Both the position numbers and the translations under genes were made by a program. DNA of 64,000 nucleotides from Muscardinus avellanarius (taxonomy: Eukaryota; Chordata; Mammalia; Rodentia; Gliridae). How positions within the stretch are numbered: position 1 is the stretch's first letter; each line of letters starts with the position of its first letter. The notes beneath the pieces are model-generated. The model worked only from the letters and a program-made list of their open reading frames with translations, did not search any database and had not been told where the DNA came from. The stretch covers positions 40,823,944 to 40,887,943 of the forward strand of contig OY726565.1 in assembly GCA_963383645.1 (NCBI GenBank), given 5' to 3'. This document shows, piece by piece, positions 21,885 through 32,439 of the stretch.

Positions 21885-23160
21885 TGTTCTATATTTTGTT
21901 TTATATAGTTATTTATTCTTTGCTTAGTTGCCCCATTGATCAAATTGATCTCTTCTCTGATTCTGAAATTTGCTTCTTTATCTTCTTTATGATTTATTTC
22001 TTTAAGTATTTTCTCTAGTTCTGGCTTTGTATTCATGAATTTTTTGAGGTTCTGCTTATCTTAAAACACTTTTATTTCTCCATCAATTTTGAATTGTAAC
22101 CTTGTGGAATATAGCAGTTTTGTTTGGAAGTTGTTTTCTTCTAGGATCTGGATAACTTCATACCACTCTCTCCTGGCATTCGTGACTTTGGTTGTAAAGT
22201 CTGGAGTGATTTTTATTGTTTTGCCCCTAAATATCATCCATTCTTTTTTGCTCACTGCTTTTAAGATTCTTTCTTTAGCCTCTATGTTGGTCATTTTGAT
22301 TATTACTTGGAATGGAGAGGTCCTTCTTTGATCTTGTCTTAACGGTGTTCCATATGTCTCTTGTATGTGTATGTCCACGTCTCTTTCCATGTTTGGAAGA
22401 TTCTCTGAAATTATTTATCTGAAGAGATTACATATCCCTTCGTCTGTGCCTCTACCCTTCTTCAATGCCTTTTACCCATATGTTAGGAATTTCATCTTGT
22501 TCCATAGTTGTTGAATATTTAGGTTCTATTGTAATATCTTCTGTATAGTGTTAACTGTGCTTTTGGTTTTGAATAAACTGTCTTCTAACAGTGATATTCT
22601 GTTTTCCATTTCATCTAATCTTCCAGAATTTCTTTTTATTGCTGCCTTCATGTTATTAATTGACTCTTTTATTTCATTTCAGTCCTCTCTATGATGATGA
22701 TGATGATGATGATGTTTTTTTTGCGGGTCTGAGGATGGAACTCAGAGGCATTCGACCTTCGAGCTACACCCCCTGCCCAATTTTTTTTTTATTCTTTATT
22801 TTGAAACAGGGTCTCACTGAGTTGTGGAGGGCCTCACTAAGTAGCTGAGGCTGTCTGCAAACCATGATCCTCCATTCTCAGCCTCCTGAATGCTTGGATT
22901 ACAAGCATGTGCAACCATGCCCAGCTGATTATTTCTTAATGTCTCATTTTCCTCTTTCATTTTCTTTACACTTACTGTGAGGCCTTTCATCATATAGGAT
23001 TTGGAATTCTCCTTCTTGCATTTCTTGTAGATGAATATTCATGATTTCCCTTATTTCCTCACTGCTCCTCATTCTCATATTTTCTAAATTCTCGGGTTTG
23101 TTCTTCTGTTGTCTCGGCGTCTTCTTTCTTTTTATTTGGAAGTCTGTAGATAACATGTCT
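21885..23160 (-). pseudogene. L1 ORF1 pseudogene (RNA-binding chaperone)
   Basis: Reverse-strand remains of L1 ORF1p, which binds L1 RNA as trimers. The N-terminal region is readable at 22944-23156 (LQEMQEGEFQILYDERP). A central and C-terminal region at 22061-22390 contains the conserved IEAKERILKAVSKKEW and ARREWYEVIQILEENNFQ text. The end merges at 21890-22036 (MNTKPELEKILKEINHKE). Broken by frameshifts and by a SINE. Confidence 0.85.
22712..22927 (-). repeat. B1-dID SINE inside L1 ORF1 with (GAT)n border
   Basis: Full reverse copy. Its T-rich tail side adjoins a seven-unit (ATG)n microsatellite (22692-22712), likely seeded in the tail or target. Confidence 0.9.
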
Positions 23161-23781
23161 GATCCAATCTTAGCAGTAGGGATTTAGAGGTATCATCATG
23201 TTCATGCATGTGTAAGTTGTGTTTTTTTTAATGCTGAGGATTATATGAGGGGGGAGGAGCTGGGAGATGGGTATAGGAGTAGGGTAAAGTAGAGGATATG
23301 GTTAAGATGAGTAAGAGTTTAAGTATAATAAGGTACTGTCTGGTTGAGAAAGAGAAATGGTGATATGTTAGGGTTCTTGTAATTAGTGTAGAATATTTAG
23401 ATATGGAGATATGAAGTAGCTTGGGTGTAAAACGAGATGCAGTAAGGGAAAAAAGTTTTGAGAGGAGAATAGATAGGATAGAGGAATGAAGCTTGTAAAA
23501 GGAATGGGGGAGGGAACAAACAAACATGCATATAATAACAAAACAAGTAACAGAACCTAAGAGTTGTAAGAATAAATCAAAGACAATAAAACAATTTAAG
23601 AAAGTAGTATTTCTATTTAATATATACAGGATCCATAAAATATGAGTTCACTGTAGTAGATTCTGGAGTATGTTCCAATATTTCTCACTTGCTTTATAAC
23701 CTATTTTCAGCTTTTGGAACCACTTTATGAGTGTTTGTGCCCTCTCTTGCCTCTGACAGCTTTGTGTTCAGGTGTCAAGGC

Positions 23782-23880
23782 AGAAGAAAGTGTAGTTAGA
23801 AGGAAAAGTGAAACTGATGAATGCATAATATGTGCATGTATAAAAATTTCACAGTGAAACTGATTAATTTGCATAATTCA
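23782..23880. repeat. 99-base dispersed repeat, copy 1
   Basis: Nearly identical to 28324-28422 (shared core 'gttagaaggaaaagtgaaac', 'aatttcacagtgaaac'). Comparison with the related L1 5'UTR near 44400 shows it is extra sequence between 'gtgtcaagg' and 'ggttgtcac', so it looks inserted. I do not recognise the family. Confidence 0.85.
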
Positions 23881-23934
23881 TAGGTTGTCACTGTAAATTA
23901 TTTCCCTGTGGGTATATGGTTCTGAGTTTTATAG

Positions 23935-24210
23935 CCCTGGGCTCTGCACTTTCCAGTGCTAAGCTCCATGCTCTCTGGCCCTGGGCTCCCTTTCTGACCC
24001 TGGGCTCTGCACTCTCTGCCCTGGGCTCTGAGATCTCTGGCTCTGTGCTCTGTGCTTTTGGATGCTGTGCTCTGCACTTTCTGGGCCTTGGCTCTGTGCT
24101 TTCTGGGTGTGGGTTTTGTGCTTTCTAGGTCTGGGTTCTAAGCTTTCAGACCCTCAGTTCTGTGCCTTCCAGCCCTGGGTTCTGTGCCTTCTAGCACTAG
24201 GCCTGTGCCA
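23935..24210. repeat. 21-22 bp minisatellite in the L1 5'UTR
   Basis: About 12 diverged units of a 'ccctgggctctgcactttct'-like motif in a row. Unit starts fall at roughly 23935, 23968, 23998, 24019, 24041, 24062, 24085, 24107, 24130, 24150 and 24173. Confidence 0.88.
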
Positions 24211-24870
24211 CTCTACCCACACTGGCGGAAGATGTCCAGTGTAATCTTGGCACAAATCCCTGTGACCCGGTGCTGGTACTGGCGCCCTGGGTACTATGGG
24301 TCTTTCCTGTGTCTCCGTGGGTTCAAACCCAAACACCTAAGGCAGAGGTCCCTGTGGTTGCTCTGGGCAGCCATCCTCTGAGGAGTGCAATTACTCTTCT
24401 GCAGGCTAGGTCTCTGGAGGGCACAGTGCACCATTGTGACTTCTGGTGAGCACTGGTTTTGAAGACATAAATTCCTTGAGTTTCTATATATACCCAGCTT
24501 TTGGATCATTTTCTCTGTCTCTGAAGTGTGGTGCTGGTTGCTTAAGATGTTGGAGCTCTACCACCTCTTTGTGCACTTCAAGTCTTTTGTTTACGTGCCA
24601 GAATTTATTGGGGCTGTGGAGCTGGCAGGAGATGGAGCCAGCTGCCACACCAGTTCAGTCGTGTGCCGGGGCTCTTTGCTGTGGATTTCGAGATCTCAGG
24701 TTTGGATATTCTTTCATTATGGTTCCCTATTTTGTGTTTTTGTTCATAAGTATCTTTTCTGCTTTTTTTTGTCAAGAGGTGACTTCTTGGTAGTTGGTGT
24801 TTGTTTATTACAGCTACTAAGATGTGCTGTGTCCCACAGTCACCATTTTCTTTCTCCAGAAGTTAAATCT

Positions 24871-25035
24871 GTAGATGATTTATTCAACAGTTCAGAGAAT
24901 TGTACTATATATACCCTATAAAATAAAGTGCTCAGTTCCCTGGGGGGAAAATCATGTCATTTAAAAAGTGACAGATTAAAGTACACAGATAAGAAAGGTC
25001 AGGAGCTCAAAATCTTTCTGCATTTAAGAGATTAC
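24871..25035. other. Unassigned stretch between L1 copies
   Basis: No gene or repeat family recognised. Confidence 0.3.
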
Positions 25036-25531
25036 ATCAGTATTTTTATTCTCTCTTTTCTAAAACTTGTAATTTTCTTTCCTTGAGGTAACTTTATTCT
25101 GTTTTTTGTTTCAAGATGATACTGGGTGTATAGAATAAGTTTGGGACTATTCCTTTTCTATTTCACGGACTAATTTGAGGAGCACTTGGCTTAGTTCCTC
25201 TTTAAAGGTTTTGTAAAAGTCAGCTGGGACTCCATATGATCTGGAACTTTTCTTTGTTGGAAGTTTTTTCTTTGTTGCCTCAATCTTTTGGCTTGTTATT
25301 GGTTTGTTTAAGATTTCTATATCCTCTTTGTTCAATTTATGTAGATTGTATGTGTCTAGAAATTTGTCAATTTCCAATTTATTGGAATATAAATATTCAA
25401 AATAGTTCCTAATTATCCTCTAAATTTATGTGCTTTCTGTGGTGATATCTTTTTCATGTATTAATTTAATAATTTGAGTAATTTTTCTTTTAATTAGGTT
25501 AGCTAAGAATTTATCCATCTTGTTTATCTTC
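25036..25531 (-). mobile_element. Old reverse L1 ORF2 fragment, left part
   Basis: Reverse RT-domain sequence. The peptide at 25147-25377 contains IEILNKPITSQKIEA, YGVPADFYKTFKEEL and EIDKFLDTYNL, all L1 ORF2 landmarks. Interrupted at 25531 by a 2.6 kb insertion and resumed at 28142. Confidence 0.85.
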
Positions 25532-25805
25532 TTTTTTAAAAAATTGGCAGTGATTTCTTGGATATGATTCCAAAGGCAGAGGCAACAAAAGAATAAACAA
25601 ACTTCATAAAAAATAAAAAAATTGTATATACAGACAATGTAAACAGAATTAAAAGTTACTGATAGAATGGGTTAAAATATTTCCAAATGCTATATCTAAA
25701 GGTATATTAATATTCCAAATAGAAATCCTAAAAGTTAGCAACAATAAAAGCAAATAATACAATTTAGAAATAGGTAAAAGACTAAAATAGATAAGGAATC
25801 TCAAA

Positions 25806-26002
25806 TTTTTTTTTTTTGGTGGTACTGGGGTTCCTGGAAGCCCTTCTACCTCTGGGCTACATTCCCAGACCTCTTTTTACATTTTTATATTTGGAAACAG
25901 GGTCTCCTAAGCCAGCGCGCGCGGCTGGCTTTGAACCTGCGAGATCCTCCTGTCTCTGCCTCCCAAGTGCGGGGATTACAAGCGTGTGCCACCACGCCCG
26001 GC
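25806..26002 (-). repeat. Composite SINE, 'ttcctggaag' subfamily
   Basis: Full reverse copy with the subfamily centre 'gtctcctaagccagcgcgcgcggctggctt' and CpG-rich B1 end. Short duplication tctcaaa (25799-25805 and 26003-26009). Confidence 0.93.
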
Positions 26003-26289
26003 TCTCAAAATATTTTTATATGGCCAATAAACACATGAATATCACTCATCATTATCATAATATAACTAATCATTAAGGAAATACAAATAAAAACTATAGT
26101 GAAATACTACTTCACATTTATTAGGTTGGCTGCTTAACATTAATTACCTTGCACCAGCCCTATACCTTGAGTTTGCTACTCTCTTTACTTGTAAAGTGTG
26201 TTTCTTGTGAGCAACAGATGGATGGATTCTGATTTTTTATCCATTTTTCCACTTTATGTCTTCTTATTGGGGAATTGAGGCCATTTACA

Positions 26290-27185
26290 TTCAGTGTGAT
26301 TATTGAGAGATAATTTTTAATTCCTAACATGTTAAGATTTTATTTCTGTTTGAAATACCATTTATTCTTCTTTGCTTATTGTCTGATGGATGGAAAAATC
26401 TTGTTTCTCTGGTTCTGGTGTGTATTACCTATTTCTTCTTTGTAGTTAATCTCTTTGAGTATTTTCTCTAGCACTGGTTTTGAAGACATAAAATTCCTTG
26501 AGTTTCTGTTTGTCATGGAAGCTTCTTATTTCTCCATCTAATTTGATACTTTTGCTGGGTAGAAAATTTTTGGTTGGAAGTTGTTTTCTTTCAGAGTTTG
26601 GAATATGTTACTCCAAGCCATTCTGGCTCTCATGACTTGGTTTGGGAAGTCTGGAGTCATTCTAATTGATTTGCCTCTGAATGTCACTTGTCCTTTTGTT
26701 TTTGTTGCCTTTAAGATTCTCTGCTTGGCTTCTACATTGGTCATTTTGACAATTATGTGGTGTGGGGAAACTTTTCTCTGATCCTGTCTAAAGGCAGTTT
26801 TATAAGTTTTCTGGACCTATCGACCTCTTGCTCTATGTTTGGAAAATTTTCTGCTATTATTTCTTTGAAGATATTATTAATCCCTTTGGTTTCACATCCT
26901 TTTCCCTCCACTATTCTGATTATTCTTAGGTTAGCTCCCTTAACATGGGCCCATATTTCTTCAATGTCAGATTCCTGTTGTCTGATTTTTTTCCTAAGTT
27001 ATAAATTATGCATTCATTTTTGGAGTGATCATCTTCTAGCAGTGAGATTCTATTCTCCATGTGGTATAATCAATTGTTTATAGTTTGAATTGATGCCTTT
27101 ACTTCAATGATTGCATTCTTTATTTCTTTTAGACTCTCTCTAAATTTTTTTCAAAAGTCCTGTATTATTTCTACAGTTATATTCC
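26290..27185 (-). pseudogene. L1 ORF1 pseudogene within the composite
   Basis: Reverse-strand ORF1 remains: 26538-26744 reads NVEAKQRILKATKTKGQVTFRG and ARMAWSNIFQTLKENNFQPK, the conserved ORF1p core. The 5' part is broken. Same ORF1 type as 50330-51163 and 58348-58773. Confidence 0.85.
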
Positions 27186-28130
27186 TGATTCAGAGATCTC
27201 CTGGAGATCTCTGAATTTCTGTCTTATCAGGTTCTGATATTATGGGGTTGTGGGTGTTCACTGATCTATTGTTGTTTCTCTTTCCCATGATTTCAGAAGT
27301 TTGTGCCTTCTCTGGGCTCTTCCCCAGGTCACCACGACTTCACTTAGGGTTATCTGGATCTCAAATTTGTGGTAATCTCAGCTGCCATTACTCCTTTATT
27401 GGGTTGTATCATAAAGTCTCAGACCCAGGGAGTTAATGGAGGCTGCGTGAGACCGTGGGGGTGCCGAGCTGGGCATTTTCCCCCAGAGAGCTGCGACTAG
27501 GGTGTGGTATCTTTGCCACCACTACTCCTTCACTGGTTTGGACTGCAAAATCTCAGACCCAGGGAGATTATCAAAGCTGCGCAAGTCCCTGGGGGTGCAG
27601 TACTGGGATTTATCCTATAGGCAATACAATCTGATCTGGAGCTGTTGTGGGCTTGGTGAACTCGTCACTGTTGCTGGCAATATGGCGCCACTGCCACTCC
27701 TTTGGCCGCGAGGCTGGTGTATCTCTTTTCTGGTTTTGAGTTCTATTCTGAGTCCCTGGAAGGCATGATGAGCTTGGCCACTGAGAATTTTAGATGTTCT
27801 TTGTGCTGAAAGAAGTGCTGAATTACACCTGAATGATCCATAGCTGCTCACTTCAGCTCCATGTTTACCTTTCCTCTCTGGAGCCTGGTGCTGTGAGGCA
27901 AGATGGCGCCGGCATGTCTCTGCCACTGCATTGTGGGATAGATTCTTTTCTGATCTCTGGTTGTTCTTCTAGTCTTCTATTTCTCTATCCCTTGTGTTTA
28001 AATTTTTTTATTTTTCTGCTGATAGTGTTTTCAGGCTGTGAAAGGCGCTGATTTTGGGGCAATAGAGAGCGAGTGTTAGCAGGACTTGTAAATGCTGCTT
28101 TTCTTGGTCGCCATCTTCCTGGAAGTCTTC
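27186..28130 (-). promoter_or_regulatory. L1 5'UTR, second type, with internal tandem units
   Basis: Unlike the 5'UTR at 23165-24857. It contains two related units of about 137 bases ('actcctttattgggttgtat...' near 27389 and 'actccttcactggtttggac...' near 27526), then segments with 'aatatggcgccactgcc' and 'aagatggcgccggc' (YY1-like GCCAT cores on the minus strand). It begins at 28130 near 'gccatcttcctggaag'. Promoter function is inferred from position. Confidence 0.7.
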
Positions 28131-28141
28131 TGTTTATCTTC

Positions 28142-28315
28142 CAAACACAACTTTTTATATTATTTTATTTTCAATCTCATTAATATCAGCTCTTATATAA
28201 TTATTTCCTGCCTTCTCTTGGTCTTGGGATTACTTTGCTCTTGTCTTTCTAGGGACTTGACCTTAATTATTAAGTATAACATATTTAGGATCTCCCTCTC
28301 TTTCTCTCTTTTTAA
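28142..28315 (-). mobile_element. Old reverse L1 ORF2 fragment, right part
   Basis: 'ttatttcctgccttctcttggtcttgggatt' and 'tctagggacttgacctt' continue the ORF2 sequence that stops at 25531, confirming one element split by the composite insertion. Confidence 0.7.
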
Positions 28316-28323
28316 TGGGAACT

Positions 28324-28422
28324 AGAATAAAGAGTGGTTAGAAGGAAAAGTGAAACTGATGAATGCACAATATGTGCATGTGCAAAAATTTCACAGTGAA
28401 ACCTATTAATTTGTATAATGCA
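28324..28422. repeat. 99-base dispersed repeat, copy 2
   Basis: About 90 percent identical by eye to 23782-23880. Here it is followed by 'tggtattaataaaaagataaaaac', an A-rich tail absent after copy 1. Confidence 0.85.
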
Positions 28423-29500
28423 TTGGTATTAATAAAAAGATAAAAACTTAATAAGACTTTATTTCAGAGGAAAACTGATTGAGGCCAGCCAACCAGTTTT
28501 CATAAATAAACCACTACTTCTATTCGTTATATGAATTTATTATCAGTAAGTTAGCTCAGAAATGAACTCAGTAAGTAAGCCTGTCTACAATATGTAAGAA
28601 TAGGTTTATTATAGTAGCATTTTTATGTGTATTATTGCATGTGTAACTGCTGTGTATGTGATTGTTGATTGTTGGTTGCTAAAAAGAACCTGCAAATCTT
28701 ACTGATTTTGAATTCTGGAAAAATCTAGAATGGACATTCTCTGCACAGACAGCCTAGGAGAGATGATCATAGGACCCACTGTTTCCCATAGGATCCCACC
28801 ATCCATAGTTAGAAGGGGGCTGACAAAGGAAGGCAAGGAGCACTTTGGAGATAACAAAAGTGAGCTTATTTACTCAATAGGACAAGAGCTAGAATCCACT
28901 GAAACAATTCTCTGAGTCGTTCACTGAATGATAAAAGTTGGGATGTTTTATGTGTTAGAAAGCAACTGAAAGTCTGCATTCTGGATAGGATGCATGCTTG
29001 AGTCTGCACACAAGCACAAAGGACTGATTCAATAAATCTCATTGTAGAATACCCAGGCAAGACTCTTAAAGTGTACCCGTCTATGGAGGCATGTAAATTT
29101 CCTTACTATTTGTATGCTTTGGCTGGAGAATAGCTCAAAGTTCATTGTCGTTTAACACATTAGGCCTCTAGTTTTCAATTTGGTGACTATTTCAACAAAA
29201 GCACTCTATTATACCACCCTGCATTCTTCCAGCTAAGGCAGGGGTTCAGTCTCTGCTTCCATTCCTAGTGGACAGGCTTTTCTTGCCTTGGAAACTCCTC
29301 ATCTTTAGTCCAGAGCACTAATGGTTGGAAGAGCACTGCCTCTCTGTGATAAGCAGACATAATCTGATCCTCAGAAGAGCTTGCTTTTTCAAGATCACAC
29401 AATGAGTTCAAGTCTACTTTCACAGGATACCTTGCTTTCACCATCTAACCATTGAATATGCACTGTGTTAGGATTTAGGGAAAACAGAGTCTTAGCAGCA
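28423..29500. other. Unassigned intergenic stretch
   Basis: About 1.1 kb with no recognised gene or repeat. A 61-codon open frame at 28730-28915 has no familiar motif. Confidence 0.35.
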
Positions 29501-29504
29501 GAAA

Positions 29505-29622
29505 ATATTCTGGTTTTAAATTTTAGTTTTTCATCTAGAGGCTATGTAACTTTGCATCAAGTTCTTCATCATCTGTAAAATTAGGGTAAGGATGCCTACA
29601 TTTCAGACAACACTTGTAAACC
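29505..29622 (+). repeat. MIR SINE fragment
   Basis: 'ggctatgtaactttgcatcaagttcttcatcatctgtaaaattagggtaaggatgcctac' follows the MIR core and 3' order. Old tRNA-derived SINE. Confidence 0.8.
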
Positions 29623-29689
29623 ATTTCCTTTAGTTTCATGGTGACATATCAAGGTATGTATGCACATTGGAAATGATACTTTAATGCAG

Positions 29690-29995
29690 AACTTAGGGAA
29701 TAATTGAGACAAAATAGGGACTTTAGATGGAGGAAAAACTCCACAGGAGTGAGGGGGTGGTCTAGGGGAGAGAGAATAAGAATTAATGAAGGAAACACTT
29801 TCATTGGTGCTATGTACATAAGTGAGAATACAAATGCCAATCTCAATATCCTGTATGTGAAAGAGGAGGGAGTGGAGAGGGAGCCAGGAGGAAGCTCACC
29901 AAGTGCTTTGTGATATATTTATATATCATTCTGAACTACATTACCTTGTGAGACTACAAGGCACTAATAAAAGTATAAATATAAAAAGAAAATGG
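29690..29995 (+). mobile_element. 5'-truncated L1 3' end
   Basis: Same 3'UTR as at 33610-33866: 'ggtggtctaggggagagagaat', 'caatctcaatatcctgtatgtg', 'gggagtggagaggg', 'gtgagactacaaggcactaataaaa', then an A-rich tail. Confidence 0.85.
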
Positions 29996-30574
29996 TAATT
30001 CAGTGGATTTTAGAAAAGAATGCTATGTTAGTTTTGTTTTGTTTCTTCATAGAGGAAATGGTGACATCAAAGTTTTAAAGCTTTGACTTACTTCCTTTGG
30101 CAATGATGCATGTGTTGGTAATACAATGAAGGTCTGTACTTTCATTCCTCCAGGATATGAGAGGACTTGGAGCTGGAGGTGGGAGTGTTGGCACTGGTTG
30201 CAAAGCAGCGGGATTGGGGCTATTTATCCACTGAATATTGAAACTCAGTACTCCTGCCAGAAGTCTACAAATATCAGGCACTGCTCATGTTCTTAGATAG
30301 ACAAACTCTAGCAGAGTCTTGAGAGAGGTTAGAATATAATGTGGCATTTTAGTTGATAGTGGGACAAAAATGGGTCTTATTTTGTATTGTCTTATAAGCT
30401 GGTTTGCTTTCCTTTTTGCATATGTTTCTTCTACTAGTACTATGTTTATAAATATGTGATTATTTCCTTTATAATTATATTTCATTTTGATTCTTGAAAT
30501 ATTACTATAACATTTTTTCCAATTTTAATTATTCTATTCTCTTTATAATATTTAGAAACACACAGGTGTTTTGG
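29996..30574. other. Unassigned intergenic stretch
   Basis: No gene or repeat family recognised. Confidence 0.3.
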
Positions 30575-30779
30575 CTTATCATGTTGATGCATGCTTGTAA
30601 TTCCAGTACTTGGGAGGCTGAGACAGGAGGATTGCGGGTTTGTGGTCAGCCTCAGATACTTAGTGAGGCTCTTTGCAACTTAGTGAGACTCTGTTTCAAA
30701 ATAAAGAATAAAAAAATAGGGCTGGGGTATAGCTCAAAGGTAGAATGCCCCTGGGTTCCATCCCCAGTACCACAAAAAA
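30575..30779 (+). repeat. B1-dID SINE, full length
   Basis: A good forward example of the whole composite: B1 body 'tgcttgtaattccagtacttgggaggctgagacagg', linker 'actctgtttcaaaataaagaataaaa', ID-like tail 'ggggtatagctcaaaggtagaatgcccctgggttcc'. Confidence 0.95.
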
Positions 30780-30826
30780 AGGAGGGCAAGGTTAGGGCTG
30801 AGTGTAAAAATGGCAGAAATTCAAAG

Positions 30827-30831
<5 letters not shown>

Positions 30832-30885
<54 letters not shown>
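30832..30885. repeat. (TC)n microsatellite
   Basis: About 26 CT units without interruption. Confidence 0.97.
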
Positions 30886-30887
<2 letters not shown>

Positions 30888-31570
30888 GTCACTCTCTTTA
30901 CTGTCTCCTGTACCAGTCAGATAATTTTTTCAAACCCAAAAGGCTATATTCAAATTTGAGCGGTTTTTCACATTGAAGTTTTAACCACTGAAGCTTAGAT
31001 ACCATGTCTTTCTCAGTTCTACTTCCAAACAGAAAAGAAGAAGTAAGGCCATTGTGAAATCAACTGTTCATCTCTAGACAAATTTTTTGTGGCCAAAAGC
31101 TGCGGTCTGGGTGAGGGTCATGTCCTCACCTTTGGCTATAGTGGGGCATTCAGGACAGGTCTGCTTCTACAAAAAGATTTCTCTCATATAAGTATATAAA
31201 TATGCAGTTATGTTTCCAAAGGCAGAATATATACACAGAAACAGAAGCTTTAATATTTATATTTTTCTCATTCTTTTGATTATTTCATTTAGTAAAACTA
31301 TAAGGAGTGATATTAATAGGCTATAGAGAATGATCCTTCTAATAATTCTTAAGATGATTTACCAATTTGCTTTCCCCAAAGCAATTCAAACTGTTTATTA
31401 CTTCTAATGTTACCTCTTCCCTGTACCCTGTACTTGCTGACATGAAACACACATGTGTGGCAGTATCAGTGATCTTAGGAAGAACAAGGTTTCGAGTGGG
31501 TTGCATCAATATAGTTTGTACTGGCTGGAGAGTCCACAGGCTGCTACCTGACCTGCTCCCCCGCCCCCCT
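30886..31570. other. Unassigned intergenic stretch
   Basis: No gene or repeat family recognised. Confidence 0.3.
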
Positions 31571-31572
<2 letters not shown>

Positions 31573-31611
<39 letters not shown>

Positions 31612-31812
31612 TATTAGGGATGGAACCCAGGAGCATTCTACCTCTGAGCTGCAACCCCAAAATACAGAAATTTTTATTCTGTATTTTGAAACAGAGTCTC
31701 ACTGAGTTGCAAAGGGGCTCACTAAGTAGCTGAGGCTGTCTGTGAACTGCCATCCTCTGGTCTCAGCCTCCAGAATGTTGGGATTACAAGCATGCACCAC
31801 CATGTCCAGCTC
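31573..31812 (-). repeat. B1-dID SINE with (GT)n border
   Basis: A (GT)n tract at 31574-31611 occupies the tail side. ID part 'gatggaacccaggagcattctacctctgagctgc' and B1 body follow to 'catgcaccaccatgtccagct'. Confidence 0.93.
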
Positions 31813-32029
31813 TGTTTCTCTTCTTTCTGCTGCCACCACTATATCTTAGTTTGTGAACTTCTTTCTCTATTCAGCTTGCTACAAAAATAAACAGTTTTCA
31901 CTTCTCCCTGAAGCCAAATGAGCTTCAATTTAGAAAACAAGTAGTTTTTACTGCAGGTCACATCAGGGAGGGCCACAAGGTTGGCCAAAATGCCAGACAC
32001 TGCTGAGAGCTTGGAAAAGTTCACAAATT

Positions 32030-32251
32030 CTTTTTTTTTTTTTTTTTTAGGATCTGGGGATGGAACTCAGAGGCATCTGACCTCTGAGCTACACCCCCTG
32101 CCCAATTTTTTATTCTTTATTTTGAAACTGGGTCTCATTGAGTTGCAGAGGGCCTCACTAAGTAGCTGAAGCTGTCTGTGAACTGCGATCCTCCAGTCTC
32201 AGCCTCACAAATGCTGGGATTACAAGCGTGCGGCACCACACCCATCTGTAA
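32030..32251 (-). repeat. B1-dID SINE, 'gatctggggatggaactcagagg' variant
   Basis: T run 32030-32049, ID part 'gatggaactcagaggcatctgacctctgagctacac', B1 body to 'gcggcaccacacccatct'. Flanked by aaagttca on both sides (about 32015 and 32252). Same variant as 22712-22927. Confidence 0.92.
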
Positions 32252-32436
32252 AGTTCAGAGATTTTGAGATCACTAAAGAACCTTAAAAGGAGTAAGTTTG
32301 TCCTCTAGATTATCTGGTGTCCTGTCTTAGATTACCTAACCATTTCTAAGACTTTAGGTACATTGTATCAGGTATTTTAAACTGTTTATGTATATATGCT
32401 CATTGTAGGGAATATTGGGAAGGTAAAAAGTATAAA
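32252..32436. other. Short unassigned stretch
   Basis: No gene or repeat family recognised. Confidence 0.25.
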
Positions 32437-32439
32437 ATA

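Larger units (their letters stand above)
16893..24857 (-). mobile_element. Near full-length reverse L1 with nested SINEs
   Basis: Reads right to left: 5'UTR (about 24857 to 23165), ORF1, ORF2, 3'UTR and A-tail (T-rich at 16893-16912). The 5' end (minus-strand start around 24857, 'gtcaccatttt') matches the start of the L1 at 45851. A 13 bp duplication with one mismatch, agaaattaaatct / agaagttaaatct (16880-16892 and 24858-24870), flanks it. About 7.97 kb including five SINEs. Both ORFs are broken, so it cannot act autonomously. Confidence 0.9.
23165..24857 (-). promoter_or_regulatory. L1 5'UTR/internal promoter region
   Basis: About 1.7 kb upstream of ORF1 in the L1 sense. By position it is the internal promoter of the element. 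It shares blocks with the 5'UTR of the L1 at 38448-45851: the 'ggggaggagctggg' block at 23250, the 'gtgtcaagg' block at 23775 and the terminal 'gtgctgtgtccc' block at 24825. It carries a minisatellite (23935-24210) and a 99-base insertion (23782-23880). Activity is inferred, not visible. Confidence 0.7.
25532..28130 (-). mobile_element. Composite insertion: antisense ORF2 piece joined to an L1 5' half
   Basis: Flanked by an 11 bp duplication tgtttatcttc (25521-25531 and 28131-28141). From the left: a short T run, a forward L1 ORF2 segment (25538-26135) interrupted by a SINE, then a reverse L1 running from ORF2's endonuclease region (26143) through ORF1 to the 5'UTR start (28130). In the sense of the 5' half, the order is 5'UTR, ORF1, part of ORF2, antisense ORF2 piece, short A run. 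This order does not fit twin priming. Read-through transcription with retrotransposition is one possibility. Confidence 0.75.

Noticed and set aside
30494..30976. A 160-codon forward frame
   Set aside because: It crosses a SINE and a (TC)n microsatellite, which account for its openness.
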